From Clarkia xantiana subsp. parviflora (lineage: Eukaryota > Streptophyta > Magnoliopsida > Myrtales > Onagraceae): DNA of 64,000 nt. The DNA is taken from NCBI GenBank assembly GCA_036873135.1, contig JAPTYO010000015.1:10581683-10645682 (forward strand). Direction: 5' to 3'. Below are positions 32,863 through 43,862 of this stretch, piece by piece. Position 1 is the stretch's first letter. Every line of letters starts with the position of its first letter. The position numbers were made by a program, and so were the translations under genes. The notes below the pieces were generated by a model. That model searched no databases and was not told the origin of the DNA. It worked only from the letters and a program-made list of their open reading frames with translations.

Positions 32863-33985
32863 TATAAAATTTTCACCAAATTAACAATCGAACATAAACT
32901 AGCAAAATGTTTCTATTAAAATTATAATATAGCGCAAAGTACTTTTTTTTATTTAGATCTAAGTACTTTTAGACTTTATTTATGTAGTTTTAACTCTATT
33001 AGAATATGTGAACAACTTGCAGTATTAGCCATAATTGACTAAAATCAGTCGAACATTTAGTCGGGTGAATCATATAGTGTTAAAATACAGTTTAAATACG
33101 TTTTTTTTCTTTCTAAAACCTAACTAAAATGAGTAACAATTTGGCTGGGTGAACCCTACTGGGATAAAATTAGAATAACTGTTTGGTCGGGTGAACCCTA
33201 AAGGGCTTAAAACTCAGGTTTAAATACTTTTAGGGTTTATGTATTCTTTTTTCCAAAACTCTATTAGAATGCGTGGTTTAGCCGGAAAAACACTATGTGA
33301 CTAAATTAAAAATAATTCGGCCGTTTAAACCCTAATTGGCTTAAACTTCGGTACCGTCTAATTTTAGCCCTCTAGGGTTCACTCTGCCAAACTGTTCACC
33401 AATTCTAATAGGGTTTTAGAAAGAAAAAAGAAACATAAAACTACATAAACCTTACACGCATTTAAACATTTTAAGCCCTTTTATGGATCACCGGGCGAAA
33501 TAGTTAGTCTATTTTTAGCATTCTAGGGTTCACCCAGTTGTTCACTCATTCAAATAGGGTTTTAGGAAAAAAAAGATTAAATAAATCATAAAAGTATTTA
33601 AATAGTTTTTTAGTACTATAGGGTTCAATTGACCAAAATGTTAAACCAATTTTAGTCATTTAGGTAACATTTTCAAATTGTTCACATATTCTAATAAAAC
33701 TATATAAAGTTTAAAAATACTTAGACGCTAAAAAATAAATGTAAATGAAAAAAAAAAAAAAAACCAAAGCTTGTTCAGCTAATGCCATTATTGATTTGGG
33801 CTATAATAATTTTAATAGAAACCGTTTGCTAGTTTTATATTTTATTTTATTTTGGTGAAATTTTATAGTATATATATATATTACATATATGTATTTATAT
33901 ATGTTACAGAAGAGAATGATGAACAACTTATTTTAGTTATTTGGTTTCTTTCTTTGGTGATTTGTCTCACGTGGCCGTGTGAGTA
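32690..33985. repeat. Long inverted repeat of about 1.3 kb
   Basis: The left arm (about 32690-33340) and right arm (about 33350-33985) are imperfect reverse complements around an axis near 33345. Paired landmarks: CACGTGACAAATAAC with GTGATTTGTCTCACGTG, CACCAAATTAACAATC with the right-arm TTTTGGTGAAATTTT context, and TTTATGTAGTTTTAACTC with AAAACTATATAAAG. Inside the arms, a degenerate motif (GGGTGAACCCTA) repeats. A (TA)n run lies at 32800-32856. A transcript would fold into a long hairpin. Confidence 0.75.
32800..32856. repeat. (TA)n microsatellite
   Basis: Uninterrupted TA repeat of about 57 bp in the left arm of the long inverted repeat. Confidence 0.9.
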
Positions 33986-34157
33986 TCTACTATATCTACT
34001 ATATTATATTAATTCGGTATCGGAAGCACTCTGGCTGACACGTGGACAGTTTGTCCAGTCAACATTGCCTAATTTAATCCGAATTTAATAGGGTTCTCTA
34101 AATTTAGATACATAATATTGATTGATTCAAAATTAAGAAGTATTTTTATGTCCTATT

Positions 34158-34337
34158 TGTCAGTAAGGAATAAACTCGAATTAGGAAATAGCAAATAGGG
34201 AAATTATGTAATTTAGGAATAGAGTAATACATTTCCTTGTATTACCTTTCCTAATTAGCTCCTGCATTTTCTACATAAACACTTGTAATCACAGATTATA
34301 TGAATAAGAAAAGATTACGAGAGTTTACAAGTTATCA
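34158..34337 (+). repeat. copia-II 5' LTR
   Basis: 180 bp, TG...CA, immediately followed by the Met primer site. Confidence 0.95.
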
Positions 34338-34349
34338 TGGTATCAGAGC
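34338..34349 (+). other. copia-II primer-binding site (tRNA-Met type)
   Basis: TGGTATCAGAGC, the standard initiator-Met complement of plant copia elements. Confidence 0.93.
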
Positions 34350-34435
34350 AGGTTCAAACGGTTCAAGGACCGATTTTTTTCTTAATGCTCATCATCTACT
34401 GATTTTTCCTTCCATCACACTCAAATTAAGCTACC

Positions 34436-35431
34436 ATGTCTGATGACGATAGCTCCACCAACCAAACAGGCGTCAACAATGACGACCTGACAACTCAAAT
34501 AGCCAAACTCATCAAATTGAGTCTCAATTCCCAAAACCAAACCCCCAAACAGAACTTATCGGACAACCTGCAAATCAGTGTTAAGTTAAATAGCCAAAAC
34601 TATGCACTATGAGCTTGTATGATTTGAGTAGCCATTGGAGGAAGGTCCAAGGCACTCTTAGGACATCTGTCAGGGAAGTCACCACAGCCGGAACCGACAG
34701 ACGACAGTTACGGACGCTGGGAACAAGATGATCTCGTCGATTTTTCGTGGCTTATACAAAACATTGAGCCCACACTCGCAAGCAACCTGACTGAGTTTCC
34801 AACAACAAAATTGCTGTGGGATGCTTTAGTGGTCACGTACAGCAGCGGGAAAGACAAGCTACAGACATTTGATTTGCACGTCAAAGCGAATGAATTAAAA
34901 CAGAATGGGATACCTCTCGAGGACTTCTGGATCGTGATGCAAGGAGTTTGGGGAGAGATCGAGCGAAGAGATCTGAACCCAATGATTTGTGCCGAAAACA
35001 TCGCGACATAGAACAAGCTTAGAGCCGAGCAAAAATTATTCCAGTTTCTGAATGCCATCGATCAACAATATGACTCCATCAAACGAGAGATGCTTCGATG
35101 AGACCCTCTGCCTTCGGTTGAAAAGGCCTACGCCACTGTTCGGAAAGAAACAGCCCACCAGAACATCCTTTCATCGTCATCACAGCAAGGCGTGGCGGCC
35201 GGATTAAGGGTCGCTCGGCCAGGCGACACCGAAGGCTTCGGGCTTGTCTCAAAGGTGCATCGTCGGTCAGACTCAAGTAATCGACAGAACAGCCGACCAC
35301 TAGGCGAACTACCATCTCAGGTGGATAAATTACGACTAAAGTGCAGCCATTGTAGAAAAACCATACATACCAAAGATGATTGCTTCGAATTACGTGGGTA
35401 TCCCGATTGGTGCAACGATGGCCACAAATAA
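34436..35431 (+). pseudogene. copia-II gag (broken)
   Basis: Starts MSDDDSSTNQTG after the primer site. An in-frame TGA falls in the sequence that should read NYALW, and further stops and shifts follow. The gag core (DLHVKANELKQNGIPLEDF) and a CCHC zinc knuckle (CSHCRKTIHTKDDC, about 35342-35383) are visible. A GC-rich patch with CCGGAGCC-type repeats follows the knuckle. Confidence 0.8.
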
Positions 35432-37224
35432 GGAGCAGGAGCCACCGCCGTGGGCAACGCCACCACCGGAAGCCGGAGCGACGCCACCTTCAACGCCGGA
35501 GAAGAGGCGGCGCTTGGGATGGCCGTAGCTGCGCTGGGAGGAGGATCGCCTGTGGCTGCGCTGGGAGGAGGCTCGCCGTCGCCAGAAAAAAGGAAAGCAG
35601 GCATGGGTGCATCTGGTTCTTCAGCGTGAGGGAGATCAGATACTTCTCCTAATTCTACGACGCAAGAAAAAAAGGGAGCATGTATAGGGTTTGGAACTTC
35701 CAAACCTTTCAATATTACCCCAGCTACTCTGAGTAATGTCAATTCAGCCTAGAACTTTAATAAGAAGCAAAACAAGTCCTGGATCTTTGACTGTGGTGCA
35801 ACCGATAGCATGACATTTGATATATCTGATATTATGTCTCCGTCTGTGCTAAATAAAACACATGTCCAAGCCGCCGATGGGGGAATAATACCCGTGCAAG
35901 GAGGGGGGCGGTTGAGATCTCTTCCACGTTGAGATTATCAAATTGTCTTTACGCACATGCGTTAACAAATAAATTATTGTTGATTAGTCATGTGACGAAG
36001 GAACTTGATTGTACGGTATTAATGTACCCCATTTTTTGTATCTTACAGGACATCAGGACGGGAGTGATTATTGGACGTGGCATTGAGCACCAAGGGTTGT
36101 ACTACGTGGACGATGTGACTCAACAAGGTACTGTGATGATAGCTAACGGGACTACAGATTGGGAGGCCTGGCTATGGCATCGCAGATTGGGGCATCCCTC
36201 CACGGGTTATCTACAACTTCTATTTCCGAGTTTATTTCCTTTGAATAATGAATGGCAATGTGAGACTTGTATGTTTGCCAAAAGCCATAGACAAAGTTAT
36301 AAACCCAATAATACAAGAGTGTTCGTACCTTTTTCACTAGTTCATTCTGATGTGTGGGGACCGGCCTCTGTTGTGGGGGGGGGCAAGGATTTCGTTTTTT
36401 TCCTTATATTTGTGGATGATTTCACTCGGATGACATGGGGATATTTTCTAAAACATAAGTCGGAGGTCCACGAAAAGTTTTCCCTTTTTTATGCCATGAT
36501 CCTAATTCAGTTCAATCACCATATCAAAGTCTTGCGGTCCGATAATGGGGGGGGGGGGGGGGAGTTTGTTAACACCTCAATGAAGAAGTTTTTCCAATCT
36601 AAAGGGCTAGTTCATCAAACCACGTGTCTGCACACTCCCGAACAAAATGGTATGGCTGAAAGGAAAAACCGAATTCTTTTAGAGATGACGCGAGCTTTCT
36701 TACTTGAGTCTCGGGTCCCAAAATCCTTTTAGCCAGAAGTTGTTGCTACTGCTACATATCTTTTGAACAGACTTCCCACAAAAGTCCTCCAACTCAAAAC
36801 CCCATTACAAACACTATCTGATTTCACCCTTATACCTCCGATTCTTACTCTACAACCAAGAATATTTGGTTGCTTTGTCTTTGTCCCCGTTCCCAAAATT
36901 CAGCGTAATAAGTATGATCCGTGTGCCGAAAAATGTGTCTTTGTGGGGTACGGTGTCAATCAAAAGGGATACAGCTGCTACAATCCACGAAACTGTCAGA
37001 TGGTCACCACCATGAACTGTACCTTCCTTGAGACTGAGTATTTTTACCACAGCCAATCTGGTGGTCAGGAGGAGACGCCACATATAGACACACTGAGTTG
37101 GCTGAGTTGGGTACCATCTTCCGAGGTGGTTATAGGAGAAGAAGATCACAGTACCAGAGCCACTTCAATACAATCCGCGGAACCCAGTGTCACAGAAGAG
37201 ATTCCTCCCAACCTGGTGCCCTAG
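35432..37224 (+). pseudogene. copia-II protease and integrase (broken)
   Basis: The protease remnant WIFDCGATDSMTFD (about 35780-35820) keeps the Asp but reads DCGA instead of DSGA. The frame 35929-36732 holds the integrase zinc region (HRRLGHPSTG, CETCMFAKS) and the core (LVHSDVWGP, FVDDFTRMTWG, RSDNGG, NGMAERKNR). A TAG at 36730-36732 interrupts it. 36763-37224 continues with YLLNRLP (in the frame just upstream) and LFGCFVFVP-like residues, then stops again. G runs at 36375-36383 and 36547-36562 lie inside the integrase. Confidence 0.85.
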
Positions 37225-37469
37225 GTAAGTAACTCTGAACGCCCTGAAAGTCCCTTCGTTTCCTCTAATCATCATGAAACAGTCGAAGAACAATCCGCGG
37301 AACCAATTCAGGAGGAGACTATACAAGGGTATGTACTACCTCCAAGGGCAAATAGGGGAGTTCCACCCAAACGGTACTCTCCAGAGAAAGAAAGTCGGGG
37401 GGGGGGGGGGGGTCAAGATATCCTATAGCTAACATAGCCAGGGAAGATTATCCGAGGAGGCCAAAGCGT

Positions 37470-39036
37470 TTGCCTCGTCACTGTGTTCCGAGCAGATTCC
37501 GACCACAGTACAACATGTTATGGAGTCAGGAAAATGGATAGACGCAATGGAGATGGAGATGAAGGCTCTAGTAAAGAGTGGCACATGGGAGATGTGTACC
37601 TTACCATCTGGGAAGAGACCGGTTGGGTGTCGCTGGGTGTTTAAAGTAAAGCACAAACCTGATGGAACTATTGAGCGATATAAGGCTCGACTAGTGGAAA
37701 AAGGTTACACTCAGACATATGGCGTTGACTACTCAGAGACGTTCTCTCCAGTAGCCAAAATTCATACAATCAGGGTGTTATTCTCAATAGCAGCAAATGA
37801 GGAGTGGCCGCTTCATCAGTTTGATATGAAGAATGCTTTCCTACACGGGGAATTAAAAGAAGAAGTTTATATGGAGGTTCCTCCCGGGTACACAAGAAAG
37901 TTCAGGACATGGGAAGTATGTCGACTGAAGAAAACTCTATATGGCCTCAAACAGTCACCCCGGGCTTGGTTTGGCAGGTTTACTTCAGCCATGAAAGGAT
38001 ATGGATATAAACAGAGCAATTCTGACCATACTCTATTTCTCAAGCGAAGAAAAAATCTCGTAACTTGTTTGATTATATATGTTGATGATATGATCATTAC
38101 AGGGAACGATGTAGAAGAAATACAGAGGCTGAGGGGAAATTTGTTCAAAGAGTTTTAGATGAAGGACCTAGGGAGACTGAAGTATTTTCTCGGAATCGAA
38201 GTGCTACGATCGGAACATGGAATTTTCATCTGCCAAACGAAGTATGTTTTGGATTTGCTGGCAGAAACACGGATGATTGACTGCAAATCGGTTGATATAC
38301 CGATTATAGTAAATCATAAACTCCGGATTGTGGAAGGGGCAGAGTTGGCAGACAAGGAGCAATATCAACGATTGGTTGGGAAACTTATCTACCTGTCACA
38401 TACACGTCCAGACATTGCATATGCAGTAGGGATAGTAAGCCAGTTTATGCATCAACCTCAAACAGATCACATGGAGGCAGCACGACGAATCGTGCGGTAC
38501 TTTAAAGGGACAGCAGGTGATGGGGTGCTGTTCAAGTCGAATGGGCACTTAGAGGTACATGGATACACCGATGCGGATTGGGCGGGTAACCTTGTGGATC
38601 GAAGATCGACTTATGGATACTTCACCTTAGTAGGTGGAAACCTAGTCACTTGCAGAAGCAAAAAACAAAAAGCAGTTTCACTGTCTAGTGCAGAGGCAGA
38701 ATATCGAGAGTGCAAGGGATCAAAGAAGTATTGTGGTTGAGAAAGTTGCTCACGGAAATCGGGTTCCCTCCATCGGTTCCAACCAAGATCATGTGCGATA
38801 ATAAAGCAGCTATTCGGATCTCCGAGAACCCAGTACAACACGACAATACGAAGCATGTGGAGATAAACAGACACTTCGCCAAGGATAATATAGAAAACGG
38901 AGTGGTAGAACTACCATTCGTACGGCCTGCAGATTAACTAGCTGATATCCTAACGAAGTCTGTGAACGGAAAGGTCTTCAGAAACATTCTGGACAAGTTG
39001 AGCATCGGGAATCCCACTACTCAACTTGAGGGGGAG
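37470..39036 (+). pseudogene. copia-II reverse transcriptase and RNase H (broken)
   Basis: The RVT_2 domain from about 37510 has WIDAMEMEMKALVKS, MKNAFLHGELKEEVYM, LYGLKQSPRAWF and the catalytic YVDDMIITG. A TAG at 38156-38158 stands where KEFQMKDLG would be expected. The frame resumes at 38159 through LVGKLIYLSHTRPDIAYAV and the RNase H (TDADWAGNLVDRRST, SSAEAEYR). A one-base shift near 38705 moves the rest to another frame (WLRKLLTEIGF, then KHVEINRHF), which has a further stop at 38935-38937. The natural end is near the polypurine tract. Confidence 0.88.
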
Positions 39037-39219
39037 TGTCAGAAAGGAATAAACTCGAATTAGGAAATATCAAATAGGGAAATTATGTAATTTAGGAATA
39101 GAGTAATATTACATTTCCTTGTATTACCTTTCCTAATTAGCTCCAGCATTTCCTACATAAACACTTGTAATCACAGATTATATGAATAAGAAAAGATTAC
39201 GAGAGTTTACAAGTTATCA
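39037..39219 (+). repeat. copia-II 3' LTR
   Basis: 183 bp, partner of 34158-34337, followed by the TSD CTATT. Confidence 0.95.
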
Positions 39220-39558
39220 CTATTTTGGTCTCTACGCAATTTAATGAAACAAATTAATTGAAAGTTTCCTTTTAAATTCATTGTCTATGCAGTTTGGCTC
39301 CGGAAGACCATAGGCCGCCACGTAAACAATGTATATTGGTAAAAAAAAAATTAATAAACAAATTAAATTTAGAAAGAAATATAAAATACTCACGGAGATT
39401 GATACTTATGAACTATTTGCTTTTAAACATTGCAATGGAAGGCAATGAACATATACACAATTCACGTTACTAATACAAGGCAACAATGTATATTATAGAA
39501 TATAATTAAATAAATAAAGAAATTAAAAATTTATATTACGGGCAATACTAATCTTATT

Positions 39559-39562
<4 letters not shown>

Positions 39563-39636
<74 letters not shown>
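39563..39636. repeat. (TA)n microsatellite, about 74 bp
   Basis: Longest uninterrupted TA run in the window. Confidence 0.92.
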
Positions 39637-39638
<2 letters not shown>

Positions 39639-39931
39639 CATGTATGTATAACTAAACCCTAATCACACATCTATGTATGTTTTCCACTCCTTTGTTGATA
39701 GCAGTCATGGCGGAATGCCTTCCCATCCTACCCAACTTCCAGCTTTGGGGTTGTTATGAGGGTGACAAGCAATGCATACGTGATCGTAATACTACTATAA
39801 TGGCACGACACTTTTTTGCTGATAAGAGTGAATATTTCATCAATGCTCGTGTGTGCTTTCTTATACATTAGTTGGTATCGGGTGTTGCTTTCGTAAGTTA
39901 TGTTGTATTTTATGAAATCTATAAGTTTGAA

Positions 39932-40246
39932 TAAAAATTTGGGTAAAATGGTCTTTTGGTACAATATGTTTGAACATAGTTGGCTTTTGGGTGTAACATC
40001 TTTTTTGTGTTGTTGTAGACTTTTGGTGCAATACGTTTGCAGATTTAAGTCTAGAAAGTGCAAACGTATTGCACTAAAAGTCCAAAAAAAAATTTGTACC
40101 AAAATACCATTTTACCTAAAAAAAAATTTAGGCAACATGAACCTAAAGTTTACGGTTTTAAAATTGCAAACGTATTGGACCAAAAGTCTAAAAAATGTTG
40201 CACCAAAAACCAACTTTGGTCAAACGTATTGTACCAAAAACATTTA
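39932..40246. repeat. Fold-back element (MITE-like)
   Basis: The left arm 39932-40042 (TTTGGTACAATATGTTTGAAC, ACTTTTGGTGCAATACGTTTGCA) is inverted twice on the right, at 40055-40131 and 40164-40246. About 20 of 23 bases match in each conserved block. No coding capacity. Confidence 0.72.
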
Positions 40247-41736
40247 ACTCTAAAAGAATTCTATATTTTTTATGCAACATGAACATTAAGTGTGTACGGT
40301 TTATTGAGACACAATTTTCGGTTTACCTTTTCTAGCAGGTGAATTCACTATTACATTTCCTAGATATAGATGGAGGTGATGTTCGGGCGAAGGGTCCTCT
40401 ACCCGGCAGATTCCGGGAGTTGGACTCACTCTTTTGAGCAACAACATGGTGCTAATGGATGGGCATCTGAATTTGAATAGGCAAGAACACTATTTTATTC
40501 AGTTAATGCTGGGTGCAATTTTAGTTAATATATTTTGGAATATTCATTACATATTATGTTAATATAAGTTAATGTGTTAGATTTATTTATAATAGTAAAT
40601 GTTTGGCAACTTCATAATATAGAATCACGTTTGGAATATTTACACAATGGGTAGGAATATAAATATTAAATATTACACTAAATAGTTTCTATACACATTG
40701 TATTAGTTTAGGGTCGATTTTAAGATATATATGTATATATAGAGATTGGTATATAAGATAAGCATATTATCACGTTCATAAAATTGGAGACATATCATAA
40801 GCATCGGACCTCTTGATCCAACAAAGGGATGGTAGATAATGAACAAAGTGATGATAATGTTAATAAGGACACCACAGTTCTAACGATGGCACCAATGTGC
40901 ATGCATTTCTAAAGTACATACAGATCTTAAACCTAACTATATAATATGTTATAATTAGATTTAGGGTTTTGTGTATGTTTTATGTTTTTGGTAAATATAT
41001 ATGTTTTTGCTAGCAGTGATGCAGGTTGTATAGCTTACTGACTATGGTTTTAGTCATATTGCAAAGTTGAGGTAAATTATTTTTCCTATTTACCTTAAAT
41101 TTTACTTTCCTTAAGTTTATATAATTAATATCAAACGGATCCCAACAAATGCAAAACAACCGATTCTCGATTTATGTAATCGAATCTCGACAAGTGAAAT
41201 TTAAGTTTACTAAATAGTTTTTTTTTTGTTTCCCGCGGGTGATCTAAGGGGCCCTTATCAGGAGGGGAGCATCCATAGCATGCTCGCTCCACACCTAGAC
41301 TATTCCCCTCATCAGGAGGGCAGTATTCCTAAATAGTTGTTTGTGAAAGATGAGGCTGGTCAGTCTTTAATGAATTAGATTGTTATGATTGTACTTTTTT
41401 TTGTAACCTTTAGCGACTTGGATATTTAAGAGAATATATATATTTTTATATCAAATTTATCAATGGGTATATCTTTTAGTATTTTTAATATCTACGCCGT
41501 CTCTAAACGTACACATGTGTGATGCTTCTCTTCGTAAGGTCATTAATTATCAATAATAATGTTCGCTACACCATAATCTTCGTTAAGGTACATTTATTAG
41601 ATCAGTTTGAAATAATTTTTTATATTTAAAAACAACATAGCATTATCCATGTTTAGCAAATATATATCAGTGGATAACTTGGAAGTAGAAATTAGAAAGC
41701 ATGAATAAGATATAAGATGAAACTGGTAGTAGTACC

Positions 41737-42454
41737 TGATGGGTTCGACTATAGCCGTCAGGCCCTTTAACGGTGAGGAAACGGCAAACAGGCCTACCAG
41801 GCCCAAAATGAAGGTCAAGATGACCTAAGGAGAAGGGTCCCGACGAAGGGAGTCCCGACGAGGTAAGGTCCCGACAGAGTCGGTCCCGACAGCTGAGCTA
41901 GAAGCTCCCGATGAGAAGCCTTTAAGTAGGCCCCGATGATGAATCCCTGAGAATGATTGGCCCTGTCACGATGACGAGGGGCCCCGAGCGGTGACACAAC
42001 GAGTTAACTTTGGAGTCCCCGACGGGAGTCGGGACTCGTTATCAGAGGATAAGGCCAAGATACGCGGGGCGTGGCCGAGATACGCGGAACGTGGTTAAGA
42101 TACACGGAGCGTGGCCGAGATACGCGGGGCGTGGCCGAGATACACGAGATCATGGCCTAGATAGGCGGGATCACGTCCGAGATATGCGGGATACGGGCTA
42201 ACCACCCCCAACGGTTCACCAGGTAACTGAGGCATCTCTTCGCCTATATAAGGGCAAGGGGTCACCTCAGATCGAGTACGTTAAATTCAATACACTTTGA
42301 GATTACTGCTTGCCATTCATATGAGATACTCATTTAAGCATCGGAGAGGGATTCTGGGTCACCGCCCGGTCTATCCCCTCTTGCAGGATTGCGTGGAGCA
42401 AAGGAGCCAGGATTGCCGTCAAAGTCCGTACCGGAGTTCCACCGTGATCCAACA
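41737..42454 (+). repeat. T1 5' LTR
   Basis: Begins TGATGGGTTCGAC, ends GTGATCCAACA. It contains five to six degenerate ~20-bp repeats of GAGATACGCGGGGCGTGGCC (about 42056-42200) upstream of the TATA box TATATAAG (42245-42252; 52788-52795 in the 3' LTR). Confidence 0.94.
42245..42252 (+). promoter_or_regulatory. T1 LTR TATA box
   Basis: TATATAAG in CGCCTATATAAGGGC, same position in both LTRs and in the T3 LTR. Confidence 0.75.
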
Positions 42455-42471
42455 TTGGCGCCGTCTGTGGG
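42455..42471 (+). other. T1 primer-binding site
   Basis: TTGGCGCCGTCTGTGGG directly after the LTR end CCAACA. Confidence 0.85.
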
Positions 42472-42490
42472 AAGCAAACAAAAAGCTGAT

Positions 42491-43860
42491 ATGCCTTCTA
42501 CTCGATCAATGGCGGCTGGCAAGAACAGAAGACAGGGACAATCCGGTGGTTCATCACCCCGCTGCAACGAATCTGGATTCAGTACCGGAACAGGAGGAAA
42601 ACCAGAACCATCCCCCTGCTGAGCTCTCCCAGACAAAGGGCACAATGGAGATCCCGAAGATGTTGCTCCTCAGCACCAGGGCAACAGGGGGCAGGAGGCC
42701 CCCCCAGCTGCAGACTTGACAAGGGCCGTGGTGGAAGCCATGCCCATGTTCCTGGCAGCCGTGGAGGCTCTCTTGGATCGGAGAGAGGCTGCAAGGAGGC
42801 AGGAGGAGATGCCCCCATTGGAGGAAGTGGCCCCACCAACAGAGGGTCGGAACGCACAGGAAGCCCCGTCCCGAGGCCAGGACAGAGGTAGGGCAACCGG
42901 TCAGCCGGAGAGGTTCGTGGTTGATGGGCCAGGACCAGTACAGCACAGGACCATTCCCCTGAATGGCCCCATCACTCCCGACCAGGTGGTAAAGATCGTG
43001 AACATCTGTATGGGAGAGCAGAAGCCGCTGGTGTCGGAGCTAAGGGATCGATCCACTCATCCCTTCATCCCCCGACTTATCGACACCCTAGCCCCGCCTG
43101 GGCTAGGCATCCCCACGATAAAGGAGTATGATGGCGAAGGAGATCCAGTTCGCCATGTCCAGAAGCACCTCATGGCGTGTCTGGGAAGAGCCCCGAGCGA
43201 GGACATAGTGTGTACACTGTTTCCAAACACACTTGGAGAAAGAGCCCTGACCTGGTTCTTTAGTCTGCCCCCAGGCTGCATCACTTGCTGGGCAGACATG
43301 CACGACCGATTCATTCAGCAGTACCAGGGTCGGAGGCGTTTATTGAAGAGCGTGAGGTCCCTGACTCAGGTGGTGCAAGGGCCCGATGAATCGCTGGCTC
43401 ACTATTACCAGCGGTACACAGCCAGCGTAGCAGAGATAGACGAAGAAATCTCAGAGGGCGAAACCATCAGCACCTTTATTCGGAACCTGACAGCCCCCTA
43501 TGGCTCCGACCTGATGCACAGCGTGGCTGAGAAAGCTGTGTGGAATATGGAGGCATTGCAGAAAAGGGTAAAACGGCAGATCGATGTCCAGGAGTCGAAG
43601 ATAGCCGCGGGAGAACTGGAGCCCCCAAAGTCGAACAAAGGAAAGCAGTCGGTTAAACCTTTCGACGATCGTAAGTCAAAGGGTAAACCCGACAGTAGCA
43701 AGAATCGAGGCCGTCCGGATCGGAGGGACGATAGACGTACTTCAAGGAAGGATAAGCGGGAAGATTTCGACATTCCTCTCAACTGCTCCATGGCGGAAGT
43801 GCTGACAGTCATGGAACGACAAGGTATCTCCAGGTACCCCCCCAAAGAAGGATGGAGAAT
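42491..43860 (+). pseudogene. T1 gag (one stop, one frameshift)
   Basis: ATG at 42491 (MPSTRSMAAGK), aligned with the T3 start at 57025. An in-frame TGA at 42620-42622 interrupts the variable N-terminus. From 42716 the frame runs through a Retrotrans_gag domain (FFSLPPGCITCWADMHDRFIQ, then DESLAHYYQRY) and a Lys/Arg-rich tail. Near 43840-43862 the frame shifts by one base relative to pol; T3 has one frame here, so this is an inactivating indel and not a programmed shift. The gag packages element RNA. Confidence 0.85.
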
Positions 43861-43862
43861 TC

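Larger units (their letters stand above)
34158..39219 (+). mobile_element. copia-II: short-LTR Ty1/copia element, complete but inactive
   Basis: The 180- and 183-bp LTRs (TGTCAG...GTTATCA) differ by four substitutions and one 3-bp indel. A perfect 5-bp TSD CTATT lies at 34153-34157 and 39220-39224. A Met-type primer site TGGTATCAGAGC (34338-34349) and a polypurine tract CTTGAGGGGGAG (39025-39036) complete the structure. Gag, protease, integrase, RT and RNase H are recognisable but carry many stops and frameshifts. Three long G runs occur in the coding part. Confidence 0.95.
39225..41736. other. AT-rich intergenic DNA, no gene seen
   Basis: No supported gene. It holds a long TA microsatellite (39563-39636), a fold-back repeat (39932-40246), and a GC-richer patch at 41225-41320 in which CATCAGGAGGG/TATCAGGAGGG recurs. 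A short frame at 39677-39871 has no recognisable domain. Confidence 0.6.

Noticed and set aside
39677..39871. 64-codon frame beginning MFSTPLLIAV
   Set aside because: Short, no recognisable domain, in AT-rich repeat-laden DNA next to a microsatellite and a fold-back element.
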